A stretch of DNA of 64,000 nt from the NCBI RefSeq assembly GCF_035514885.1, contig NZ_DATJCH010000010.1, positions 190,058-254,057 on the forward strand, in the 5' to 3' direction. The translations under genes and the position numbers were made by a program. Position 1 is the stretch's first letter. Every line of letters starts with the position of its first letter. This DNA comes from Albibacterium sp035514885 (GTDB lineage Bacteria; Bacteroidota; Bacteroidia; Sphingobacteriales; Sphingobacteriaceae). Of the stretch, positions 54,109 to 63,469 are shown one piece after another. The notes under the pieces were generated by a model. The model was not told the DNA's origin, did no database searches, and saw only the letters and a program-made list of their open reading frames with translations.

Positions 54109-55359
54109 ATGGACAGAATACTGATTAAGAAAAAGTGGAATAATAAGCGTATTGCAACCATTGCAGGTATTGTTGCATTATTGCTATTAATAACAGCAAG
54201 TTATTATTTTACATCTGGAAATTCAAGGTTGAATGTTGAAAAAGAAAGGATCTCAATTGCTGAAGTTAAAGATGATTCTTTCCGGGAATACATACCGGTT
54301 AATGGAATGATACTTCCTATTAGTACTATCTATTTAGATGCTTCAGTTGGTGGTCGTGTTGAAGAAAAATTTGTAGAGGATGGTGCCATTATGAAAAAAG
54401 GGGATGCCATTATGCGTTTATCAAATACGGATCAGGAATTAAGCCTGGTGAACCAAGAAACACAGGTATTAAATCTTCTTACTCAAATGGAGATTGCCAA
54501 AACGAATGCCCAACAAAACACCGTAATACATTTGAATCAAATGGCAGATGTAGAAAATGCATTTAGAGAAGCGAAGCGCATATATGATATGAATAAGCAA
54601 CTCTATAAAAAACGAGTGATTAGCTCTCAGGAATATCAGAAGACACTAAATGATTATAACTACCAAAAAGAGAGAAAGAACCTTGCCAAACAAATTTTAA
54701 AGCAAGATTCTATTTCTACTAAACAATCCTTAGATCAAAGTGAGCAAACCTATAATCGTACTCGAAGTGCACTCGAACTTATGCGTAGAAAAGTAGGGGA
54801 TTTGATTGTTCGTGCACCGGTTGATGGGCAGTTAACTTCTTTCGATGCTGAAATCGGACAAAGTAAAAGCTCTGGAGAGCGATTAGGCCAAATCGATGTT
54901 TTGAGTGGCTTTAAGGTTCGTGCCGATATAGATGAGCATTATATTTCCAGAATATACCCGGACCTCGAAGGTGAGTTTACACTATCAGGAAAAACTTATA
55001 AATTACGCATAAAGAAAGTTTATACCCAAGTAACCAATGGTCGTTTTCAGGTCGATATGGAATTTAGCGATGAAATTCCGAAAGGTATACGGCGAGGTCA
55101 AACTCTGCAGATACGTTTAGCCTTAAGTGATGAAACGAAGGCTTTGGTTGTTCCTAAAGGTGGATTCTATCAGCAAACCGGAGGAAACTGGATATTTAAG
55201 CTTGACAAAGATGGTAAAACTGCCTATCGTGTTGATATTCAGTTGGGAAGGCAGAATCCTGACTTCTATGAGATACTACAAGGATTAAAACCAGGTGATA
55301 AAGTAATTACATCAAGCTATGAAAGTTATGAGAAAGTCCAAGAACTTGTAATTAAATAG
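54109..55359 (+). CDS. HlyD/MacA-type periplasmic adaptor of an ABC efflux system
   Basis: The 416-residue membrane-fusion protein has one N-terminal membrane helix (about 17-35) and a split lipoyl-like domain (VGGRVEEKFVEDGAIMKKGDAIMRL, then VRAPVDGQLTSFDAEIGQ). A long helical hairpin (about 115-215) and a beta-barrel domain complete it. It links inner-membrane permeases to the TolC-type channel in the same operon. This is the first of six genes read in the same direction with short gaps; substrate unknown. Confidence 0.9.
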   Translation: MDRILIKKKWNNKRIATIAGIVALLLLITASYYFTSGNSRLNVEKERISIAEVKDDSFREYIPVNGMILPISTIYLDASVGGRVEEKFVEDGAIMKKGDAIMRLSNTDQELSLVNQETQVLNLLTQMEIAKTNAQQNTVIHLNQMADVENAFREAKRIYDMNKQLYKKRVISSQEYQKTLNDYNYQKERKNLAKQILKQDSISTKQSLDQSEQTYNRTRSALELMRRKVGDLIVRAPVDGQLTSFDAEIGQSKSSGERLGQIDVLSGFKVRADIDEHYISRIYPDLEGEFTLSGKTYKLRIKKVYTQVTNGRFQVDMEFSDEIPKGIRRGQTLQIRLALSDETKALVVPKGGFYQQTGGNWIFKLDKDGKTAYRVDIQLGRQNPDFYEILQGLKPGDKVITSSYESYEKVQELVIK

Positions 55360-55415
55360 CGTATAAAATAATTATAAACTAATTCTGAACTATAAATTAA
55401 TAGCTAAATATTAAT

Positions 55416-56090
55416 ATGATAAAGATAACTGATCTTCAAAAACTTTACCGCACCGAGGAGGTAGAAACCATAGCCTTAAGTAACTTATCGATGGAAGTTA
55501 AAAAAGGAGAGTTTATTGCAGTCATGGGCCCATCTGGTTGTGGTAAATCAACCTTGTTAAATATTATAGGCTTATTAGATGACCTTGATGGTGGTAGCTA
55601 TCGTTTTAATGATATTGAAGTTGCCAAATTCAATGAGCGTAAACGATCTGATTTGCGTAAACATAATATTGGTTTCGTCTTTCAAAGCTTTAATCTTATT
55701 GATGAGCTAACCATTTTTGAAAATGTAGAGCTTCCCCTAATATATACTAAGGTTCCTGCTGCCGAACGTAAAAAGAGAGTTGAAGAGGTGCTTGAAAAAG
55801 TACAGATCATGCATCGTCGAAATCATTTCCCGCAACAGCTATCGGGCGGACAACAACAGCGTGTGGCAGTTGCTCGTGCAGTAGTGAATAATCCTAAATT
55901 GATTCTTGCTGATGAGCCTACCGGTAACTTGGATTCGAATAATGGAAATGCAGTTATGCAGCTACTTACAGAATTAAATGAACAAGGTACCACCATTGTA
56001 ATGGTAACCCATAGTGAGCATGATGCAAGATATAGTGATCGAATAATCAGGATGCTAGATGGCCAGGTAGTGATGGAAGTTGTAGGGTAA
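55416..56090 (+). CDS. ABC transporter ATP-binding protein (MacB/LolD type)
   Basis: The 224-residue ATPase has Walker A GPSGCGKST, a Q-loop, signature LSGGQQQRVAVARA, Walker B LILADEPTGNLDS and the H-loop MVTHSEHD. It powers the FtsX-like permeases encoded downstream. The size and motifs match stand-alone MacB/LolD-type ATPases. Confidence 0.95.
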   Translation: MIKITDLQKLYRTEEVETIALSNLSMEVKKGEFIAVMGPSGCGKSTLLNIIGLLDDLDGGSYRFNDIEVAKFNERKRSDLRKHNIGFVFQSFNLIDELTIFENVELPLIYTKVPAAERKKRVEEVLEKVQIMHRRNHFPQQLSGGQQQRVAVARAVVNNPKLILADEPTGNLDSNNGNAVMQLLTELNEQGTTIVMVTHSEHDARYSDRIIRMLDGQVVMEVVG

Positions 56091-56133
56091 TATTGAGTTC
56101 TTTATAATAGTATGTCTCCAATTAGAAAAGAAA

Positions 56134-58506
56134 ATGATACGAAATTATATAAAGGTTGCTTGGCGGAGTTTATGGAAAAATAAATTCTATACTTTAATTA
56201 ATATTAGTGGTTTAGCAGTTGGTTTGGCCACTAGTATTATGTTACTGCTGTGGGTACAACATGAATTAAGTTACGATAAATTCAATAAAGATTACCAAAA
56301 TATATATCAACTAAGTTCTCATTTTCAAACAAATGGAGATAATACTACCTGGAGAGGTGTACCAGGCCCTTTAGCAGTTCTTGCACAGTCCATTCCCGAG
56401 GTCCAATCAAGTGTAAGGGTACTAAGCGAATTTGATCAAGTTCTTTACGACCAAGAAAAGAAGAAGGTAATAGATGGCAATATAGTTGCTTTTGTTGATA
56501 GTGGTTTTCTTTCTATGTTTAACTTTCCTTTAGTTAAAGGAAATAAAATCACTGCCTTTCCTGATAATAATTCTGTTGTTATTACCCAATCTACTGCTCA
56601 AAAACTTTTTGATAATTCAGATGCAATAGGTGAAACTATTATATACTTTGGAACCAGTTTTATAGTGACTGGGGTATTACAAGATTTTCCTGAAAACTCC
56701 TCCATGCATTATGATGTATTATTCCCGATGGATCTATATGCACAGCAATTTACAGAAAATGGTGGGAATGGCGATTGGAAAACCATTGATGAAGATATGG
56801 GTAATTTCGCGTTTACTACATTCGTAAAATTACAGCCTAAAGCAGATTCAGAAAGAATAGGAGAAGTGTTTTCCGCCGCTTATAAGAAGGCTAGAAATGG
56901 TGGTGATGTTGCTTTTCGATTACAAAACTTAGCAGATATTCACTTGATAAGTGCAAATGGAAACAATTCTGCACTTAGAATGGTGCAGATATTTATGTTG
57001 GTTGTGATCTTGTTGCTCGCCATTGCAAGTATTAATTATGTAAATCTTTCTACCGCACGGTCGTTATTACGGGCAAAAGAAACCAGTATTCGGAAAATCA
57101 TCGGTGCGGGTAAGTGGCAATTGTTCTTCCAGTTTATGATAGAAACTGTCGTTTTGTTCTTCTTTGCAACCTTAATTGCGATTATGCTGATATTTCTATT
57201 GATGCCCTTTTATAACAGTATTTCTGGCAAAATGTTAATTTTTAGTCTGGTCGATATTAGTGTATGGAAAGTAGTAGTTTTAGCTGTTATAGGTACACTG
57301 CTTGCTTCAAGTATTTATCCTGCTTTACTATTATCATCCTTTAAGCCAATTGAGTCTTTAAAAGGCAAGATTACTTCAGGTTTGGGAATCACGTCGTTTC
57401 GGAAAGCATTGGTGGTTTTTCAATTTTCAATATCTGTTATTTTATTGGTCTGCACTATAATTATGAGTAAACAGATGACTTTTTTAAAGAAGAAGGACCT
57501 GGGTTATGATAAAAGCTATGTTTTTACGGTTCCGCTAGCACAGCAAGTAGCAGATCATTTAGATGCTATAAAAGCCGAATTGCAAAATCAACAAGGTATT
57601 TTAAATATCGCTACTTCGGATGCTTATAATCTTTCTAATATTGGTAATTCGTCAGGTGATATTGAATGGGATAACAAACCAGCTAATAGCAATATGATAA
57701 TTACACAGACTGTAATAGATAAAGATTTTATTTCCACGATGAAGATTCCATTTTTAGAAGGAAAAGACTTTACTGGTACACCAATCGATAGTTCTTCGTA
57801 TATATTAAATGAGACTGCAGTTAAACAGATGGGGTTAGAGCCACCCTATGTAGGACAGCAAATTTCTTTCCATAGTAGAAAAGGAACGATTATAGGAGTT
57901 GTCAAGGATTTTAATTTCCAATCTTTAAAAGAAAAGATATCCCCTTTAATTTTCTTTTCCTGGTGGAAAGGAAATATATTATATATCCGTACTACTGCTG
58001 AAAATGCACAACAGGCTATTACCGCTGTAGAAAAACAGTACAAGAAGTATGCAGATAATAGTCCTTTCTCTTATAATTTTATTGATAAACAATTTGAAGC
58101 ACAATATCGATCAGAACAACGTGCGGGAACGCTTTTTCATGTATTCGCAGGTATTGCCATTTTTATTTCTTGTTTAGGATTATTTGGTTTGGTCACCTAT
58201 ACCATGCAAGTAAAAGTTAAAGAAATTGGAATACGAAAGGTATTAGGTGCAAGTGTTTCTGGTATTGTACAAATGTTATCCAAAGACTTTTTAAGATTAG
58301 TTTTTATAGCTTTTCTTATAGCAATACCAATTGCCTGGTGGTCAATGAATCAATGGTTGCAGGATTTTGCTTACCACATAAATATTTCATGGTGGGTATT
58401 TGCCCTAGCAGGAATTTTAGCAATGGTGATTGCATTAATAACTGTCAGCTTCCAAGCAATCAAAGCAGCTATCGCTAACCCTGTTGATAGTTTAAGAGAC
58501 GAATAA
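56134..58506 (+). CDS. ABC transporter permease, MacB/FtsX type (first of three)
   Basis: The 790-residue permease has an N-terminal membrane helix (about 20-40), a large MacB-type periplasmic domain (about 45-275), and FtsX core helices duplicated (about 285-430 and 670-785). The C-terminus ends NPVDSLRDE, shared with the next two permeases. The duplication of the core in one chain is typical of Bacteroidota permeases in this family. It starts 43 bp after the ATPase. Confidence 0.9.
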   Translation: MIRNYIKVAWRSLWKNKFYTLINISGLAVGLATSIMLLLWVQHELSYDKFNKDYQNIYQLSSHFQTNGDNTTWRGVPGPLAVLAQSIPEVQSSVRVLSEFDQVLYDQEKKKVIDGNIVAFVDSGFLSMFNFPLVKGNKITAFPDNNSVVITQSTAQKLFDNSDAIGETIIYFGTSFIVTGVLQDFPENSSMHYDVLFPMDLYAQQFTENGGNGDWKTIDEDMGNFAFTTFVKLQPKADSERIGEVFSAAYKKARNGGDVAFRLQNLADIHLISANGNNSALRMVQIFMLVVILLLAIASINYVNLSTARSLLRAKETSIRKIIGAGKWQLFFQFMIETVVLFFFATLIAIMLIFLLMPFYNSISGKMLIFSLVDISVWKVVVLAVIGTLLASSIYPALLLSSFKPIESLKGKITSGLGITSFRKALVVFQFSISVILLVCTIIMSKQMTFLKKKDLGYDKSYVFTVPLAQQVADHLDAIKAELQNQQGILNIATSDAYNLSNIGNSSGDIEWDNKPANSNMIITQTVIDKDFISTMKIPFLEGKDFTGTPIDSSSYILNETAVKQMGLEPPYVGQQISFHSRKGTIIGVVKDFNFQSLKEKISPLIFFSWWKGNILYIRTTAENAQQAITAVEKQYKKYADNSPFSYNFIDKQFEAQYRSEQRAGTLFHVFAGIAIFISCLGLFGLVTYTMQVKVKEIGIRKVLGASVSGIVQMLSKDFLRLVFIAFLIAIPIAWWSMNQWLQDFAYHINISWWVFALAGILAMVIALITVSFQAIKAAIANPVDSLRDE

Positions 58507-58530
58507 TTTACAATAAGCAAGAATAACATT

Positions 58531-60963
58531 ATGCTAAAGAACTACATTAAAACTACATTACGTCATCTCTGGCGCCAAAGATTATTCACAGTTCTGAACG
58601 TATTAGGGTTGGCAATTGGTATTAGTGCCAGTTGGATCATATATCGTATGGTTGATTATGAGTTTAGTTTTGATAAAAAACACCCGGATTCTGAGCAGAT
58701 CTTTCAAATTGTAAGCAGGGCTTCGAGCTCTGATGGAACAGAGGGTGGTTTTGCGGGTATCTCCAAGGGATTATTATCTCCTTTATTGAATGATATAAGT
58801 GGGTTGAAAGCAGTTGTTCCAATGTATTATCGGTATAGTGAAATTGCCTCTATAAATCAAGACCAGGAAAAGCCACTAAATTTTGACAATCCGGAGAAAC
58901 AAGTAGGTACTTTATCATCCTATTTTGAGATGATTCCATACAAATGGTTAGCGGGCGATTCAAAAACAGCATTGAATGCACCAAATAAGGTTGTCCTTAC
59001 TCAGAGCCGTGCCCAACAGTATTTTCCTGATATGCCTGTGCAAAGTGCATTAGGTAAGACAATTATATACGATGATACATTATCGGTAGTCGTTTCAGGG
59101 ATAGTTGCTGATTTGGATTACCCTAGTAGTTTTGATGCACAGGAATTCTTTGCTATATCATCCCAAGATTTAATAAGCGATGATTGGGATGAAAAGAATT
59201 CAGCTAACTTATTGTATATAAAATTGGCGAAAGGAGGAACTCCAAATGCTGTTCTTAAACAGCTCAATACTATAAATGAATCATATAATAAGAAGAATTT
59301 TGAGAAATATAATTATAGAACATGGTATGACGCTCTTCCTTTAGCCGATAAACACTTTGCTGTCGAATATGGTTCAAATACTCGTACAGCTAACAAAAAT
59401 GTATTATACGGGCTTATTGGTATCGCTGTTTTTTTGATAGCATTAGCCTGTATAAATTACATTAATCTAAGTACTGCACAAATACCTCAGAGAGCCAAAG
59501 AAATAGGAATTAGAAAAACTTTAGGCAGTACACCGGCTATGTTAATCAATCGTTTTCTGGGTGAAACATTAACGATTACTTTATTGGCTATTCTCTTATC
59601 CTTTTTATTTTCCTTTTTTGCCTTCCGGCTATTCAGTGATTTTATTCCGGAAGGTATGCAAGATTTTGTCAATTATAAGGGAATGATAGTTTTTGGCATC
59701 TTGCTTATTGCAATAGTTACTGTTCTTTCCGGTATCTATCCTGCCTGGCTCATTACTCGTGTACAAACTGTGAATGTACTTAAAGGGCAAGCAGAAAAAA
59801 CAATGGGTGGAATCAGGTTTAATTTACGCAAGAGCCTTATTGTATTTCAATTTGTTGTAGCCCAAATTTTTATTATCAGTGCGGTCATTATTGGACAGCA
59901 ATTACGATATTCTCTAAATAAAGACTTTGGCTTTAATCATGAAGCTGTACTCACCATTGATGTGCCATTTAAAATACATATTAATGAGGAATTTAAAGGT
60001 AGGTTATCTGTCTTGAAACAGGAATTGGAAAAACATCCGGAAATTACAGCAATTGCACTTGGGGAACTTCCAATGAGCGATAATATGATGGCTACCATTC
60101 TTACTTATCAGAGCGATACCGGAAGAATTCAACAACAGGTAATGTTTAAAAACATAGATACCGATTATATTGATTTATATAACATCCCCCTTCTGGCCGG
60201 ACGTAATTTGCAGGAATCAGTTACAACGCGTGAATACATTATCAACGAGGTGGCATTGAAGGCATTCGGGTTTCCAACACCTGAATCTGCTATTGGTAAA
60301 CAGCTAACCAACTATAATGATAAGAATTTACCTATTACCGGGGTGGTCCGAGACTTTCATGAATTCAGTTTAAAAAGTGGTATAGAGCCTGCAGCCTTTA
60401 TTTCAGAGAAGAATAATTTCAGAACTCTAAATATTAAACTGCCTGCTTCGCAACCCGATCAATGGGAAAAAGCAATACAAATAATTGAAACAGAATGGAA
60501 GGGAGTATATCCGGGCGTACCGTTTGAATACAAGTTTTACGATGAAACCATTGCATCTTTATATCAACAAGAACGTAATACTTCAAAGCTTGTTGGAGCT
60601 GCCACAGGAGTAACGATTTTTATCAGCTGTCTTGGTTTATTCGGACTTGCAACCCTCACTGCTTTTCAGCGTACAAAAGAGATTGGTATACGCAAAGTAC
60701 TAGGTGCTACAGTTGCAGGAATTGTAAAGACCCTTTCAAAAGACTTTGTCAAATTAGTATTCATTGCGATTGTTATAGCCTCACCCATTGCTTGGTGGGC
60801 AATGGATAAATGGTTGCAGGATTTTGCCTATCGGGTAGATATTCAATGGTGGATGTTTGCAATAGCTGGAGTGCTAGCTATCCTTATCGCGTTGTTTACA
60901 GTAAGTTCTCAAGCGTTAAAAGCAGCCTTAGTCAATCCGGTAGACAGTCTAAGAGATGAATAA
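58531..60963 (+). CDS. ABC transporter permease, MacB/FtsX type (second of three)
   Basis: The 810-residue permease is a paralogue of its neighbours, with N-terminal NYIKTTLRHLWRQRLFTVLNVLGLAIGIS and FtsX core segments (FLIALACINYINLSTAQIPQRAKEIGIRKTLG, FQRTKEIGIRKVLGATVAGIVKTLSKDF). The C-terminus is NPVDSLRDE. It probably arose by tandem duplication. Which pair forms the working dimer is unclear. Confidence 0.9.
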   Translation: MLKNYIKTTLRHLWRQRLFTVLNVLGLAIGISASWIIYRMVDYEFSFDKKHPDSEQIFQIVSRASSSDGTEGGFAGISKGLLSPLLNDISGLKAVVPMYYRYSEIASINQDQEKPLNFDNPEKQVGTLSSYFEMIPYKWLAGDSKTALNAPNKVVLTQSRAQQYFPDMPVQSALGKTIIYDDTLSVVVSGIVADLDYPSSFDAQEFFAISSQDLISDDWDEKNSANLLYIKLAKGGTPNAVLKQLNTINESYNKKNFEKYNYRTWYDALPLADKHFAVEYGSNTRTANKNVLYGLIGIAVFLIALACINYINLSTAQIPQRAKEIGIRKTLGSTPAMLINRFLGETLTITLLAILLSFLFSFFAFRLFSDFIPEGMQDFVNYKGMIVFGILLIAIVTVLSGIYPAWLITRVQTVNVLKGQAEKTMGGIRFNLRKSLIVFQFVVAQIFIISAVIIGQQLRYSLNKDFGFNHEAVLTIDVPFKIHINEEFKGRLSVLKQELEKHPEITAIALGELPMSDNMMATILTYQSDTGRIQQQVMFKNIDTDYIDLYNIPLLAGRNLQESVTTREYIINEVALKAFGFPTPESAIGKQLTNYNDKNLPITGVVRDFHEFSLKSGIEPAAFISEKNNFRTLNIKLPASQPDQWEKAIQIIETEWKGVYPGVPFEYKFYDETIASLYQQERNTSKLVGAATGVTIFISCLGLFGLATLTAFQRTKEIGIRKVLGATVAGIVKTLSKDFVKLVFIAIVIASPIAWWAMDKWLQDFAYRVDIQWWMFAIAGVLAILIALFTVSSQALKAALVNPVDSLRDE

Positions 60964-60972
60964 TAAATTAAG

Positions 60973-63432
60973 ATGATGATTAGAAACTATTTTAAAATTG
61001 CCCTGCGTAATTTTTGGAACAATAAAGTTCTCTCACTTATAAATGTGTTCGGACTATCCATTGGCATCAGTGCTGCATTAGTAATTTTCCTGATTGTTGC
61101 TTACGAATTTAGTTTTGATAGATTTCAAAAAGATGCTGATAGAATCTATCGTGTTGTTCTTGATGTAAATTACAATGGTACCGAAGGCCATTCAGCAGCT
61201 GTACCTTCTCCTCTCAGTAGTGCAATTCAAAATGAAGTCACAGGTATTGATGCAACAGTTCCTGTAATGCAATTTCAGGGAGATGCAACAGCGAGAGTAG
61301 CAGTTAAAGGTAATTCTGATAATCCTGTTGTTTATAAAAAGCAATCGGACATAGTTTTTACTAATCAGCAGTATCTCCAATTATTATCCCATCAATGGAT
61401 TGCAAACTCAAAACAAATATCACTCGAAGACCCTTTTACTGTGGTGCTTACTGAAAGTAGAGCAAAGTTGTATTTCCCGAACATTGCCTCAACAGATATC
61501 ATCGGTAAGCAAATCACTTACAATGATATTAATGTAACTGTTTCTGGTATCGTAAAAGACCTGGATGAGCATACAGTATTTACAGCTTTAGAATTTATTT
61601 CCTTTCCTACCATTTCAAAAACGAATCTCCAAGATCAGTTTATGATGGATGTATGGAATGATTGGATGATATATTCGCAATTATATATCAAAATATCCGA
61701 AGGTAATACACCTGAAAAAGTAGAGATGCAGTTAAAGAGTATCTTGAATAAGTATGATAAAGAAGCAAATAAGGATGCCTTTAAATCCATGGCTTACCAT
61801 CTACAACCTTTGAATGATTTGCATTTCAACAACAAATATCAGGGTATTGGGAATAGAATTGCACATAAACCTACATTATATGGCTTGCTTTCTATTGCAG
61901 TTTTCCTCCTGTTATTGGGCTGCATCAATTTTATAAACCTTACTACTGCGCAGGCTTCACAAAGAGCAAAAGAAATCGGTGTCAGGAAGACAATGGGAAG
62001 TTCAAAAAAGCAGTTAATATTACAATTCTTGAGTGAAACATTCTTCATTACATTAATAGCTACAATAGTTGCAGTTGCATTTACACCCTTACTCCTTAAA
62101 ATGTTTGAGGATTTTATTCCTCCTGGATTGCATTTTGATCTTATAAATCAGCCTTCTCTCATCCTGTTTTTATTATTTCTTACAATATTGATAAGTTTTC
62201 TTTCAGGTATTTATCCTGCATTTATATTATCGAGCTTCAAACCTGTTTTGGTTTTAAAGAACCAATTTTCTACAGGTTCTGCGCAAACACGTAATGCATG
62301 GATAAGAAAGACGCTTACTGTTTCGCAGTTCGTTATAGCTCAGTTTTTTGTTATTACTACACTAATGATAAGTAAACAGATTAATTTCTCACTTCATGCG
62401 GATATGGGTTTTAATAAAGAGGCAATCATTAATTTTGATCAGCCACGAGATAGTATTTCTACACATGGAAAATTATTACTGAATGAAATTAAATCTTTAC
62501 CTGGCGTAGCGAATGCGAGTACAGGATTTCTTGCTCCTGCAGACAAAGGAATGTCTTTTACTAATTTATCATTTATTGATGGCAAGGAAGAGATAAAGCC
62601 CAATGTAAATGTACAGATACGTTGGGGTGATCCGGAATACATGGATGTTTATAAGATTAAGATTTTGGCAGGCAGGAATGTAGAAAAAAGCGATACCATA
62701 AAAGAGTTTCTTATTAATGAAAGCTATGCTCATGCATTAGGCTTTCAACATCCGGAAGAAGCGCTTAATAAATTTCTGAAATGGAATGAGAAGAATCTAC
62801 CAATAGTAGGTATCATGCAAGATTTTCATTTTCAGTCTACGCGAGCAGCTATTGGACCTGTAGTTTTTGGAGGCAGTAACGGACAAACTTTTCATATACA
62901 ACTGAAACCGAATAGTGCTGATGGAGCTTTATGGCGAAATACCATTGCTGAAATACAAAAGGTGTATAAACAGATGTATCCGGAAGAAGATTTTAATTAT
63001 ACTTTCTTGGATGATACGATAGCCAATTTCTATGAAAATGAACAGCATACTGCTAATCTTTTGAAATGGTCAACGGCATTCGCCATTATTATTAGTTGTC
63101 TGGGTTTGTTGGGATTAGTAATTTATACAACGAATTTGCGTGGTAAAGAGATTGGTATAAGGAAAGTGTTAGGTGCTTCAGTTGCACAGATTGTTTCTAT
63201 TTTATCAAAAGACTTCATACAACTTGTACTGATTGCGTTTGTCATTGCAGCACCTATTGCCTGGTGGGCTTCCTATAAATGGCTTGAAGATTTTGCTTAT
63301 AGAACATCTATGAGTTGGTGGATATTTTTAATAAGTGGGCTGATCATGATTTTAGTCGCTCTTGCGACATTAGGGATGCAAACTATAAAAGCAGCCTTAG
63401 CCAATCCTGTTGATAGTTTAAGAGATGAATAA
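60973..63432 (+). CDS. ABC transporter permease, MacB/FtsX type (third of three)
   Basis: The 819-residue permease is paralogous to the two before it and ends in the same NPVDSLRDE. It has the same domain order of N-terminal helix, MacB-like periplasmic domain and two FtsX core blocks. It may start at 60973 or at the second ATG at 60976. Its first nine codons from 60976 recur exactly at the start of the next gene. Confidence 0.9.
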   Translation: MMIRNYFKIALRNFWNNKVLSLINVFGLSIGISAALVIFLIVAYEFSFDRFQKDADRIYRVVLDVNYNGTEGHSAAVPSPLSSAIQNEVTGIDATVPVMQFQGDATARVAVKGNSDNPVVYKKQSDIVFTNQQYLQLLSHQWIANSKQISLEDPFTVVLTESRAKLYFPNIASTDIIGKQITYNDINVTVSGIVKDLDEHTVFTALEFISFPTISKTNLQDQFMMDVWNDWMIYSQLYIKISEGNTPEKVEMQLKSILNKYDKEANKDAFKSMAYHLQPLNDLHFNNKYQGIGNRIAHKPTLYGLLSIAVFLLLLGCINFINLTTAQASQRAKEIGVRKTMGSSKKQLILQFLSETFFITLIATIVAVAFTPLLLKMFEDFIPPGLHFDLINQPSLILFLLFLTILISFLSGIYPAFILSSFKPVLVLKNQFSTGSAQTRNAWIRKTLTVSQFVIAQFFVITTLMISKQINFSLHADMGFNKEAIINFDQPRDSISTHGKLLLNEIKSLPGVANASTGFLAPADKGMSFTNLSFIDGKEEIKPNVNVQIRWGDPEYMDVYKIKILAGRNVEKSDTIKEFLINESYAHALGFQHPEEALNKFLKWNEKNLPIVGIMQDFHFQSTRAAIGPVVFGGSNGQTFHIQLKPNSADGALWRNTIAEIQKVYKQMYPEEDFNYTFLDDTIANFYENEQHTANLLKWSTAFAIIISCLGLLGLVIYTTNLRGKEIGIRKVLGASVAQIVSILSKDFIQLVLIAFVIAAPIAWWASYKWLEDFAYRTSMSWWIFLISGLIMILVALATLGMQTIKAALANPVDSLRDE

Positions 63433-63442
63433 TTAAATTAAG

Positions 63443-63469
63443 ATGATTAGAAACTATTTTAAAATTGCC
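63443..63469 (+). repeat. 27-bp copy of the third permease's 5' end
   Basis: The 27 bases at 63443-63469 are identical to 60976-61002, encoding MIRNYFKIA. The upstream bases (end of the previous permease, AAATTAAG) are also nearly the same at both sites. The match ends abruptly at 63470. Confidence 0.9.
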
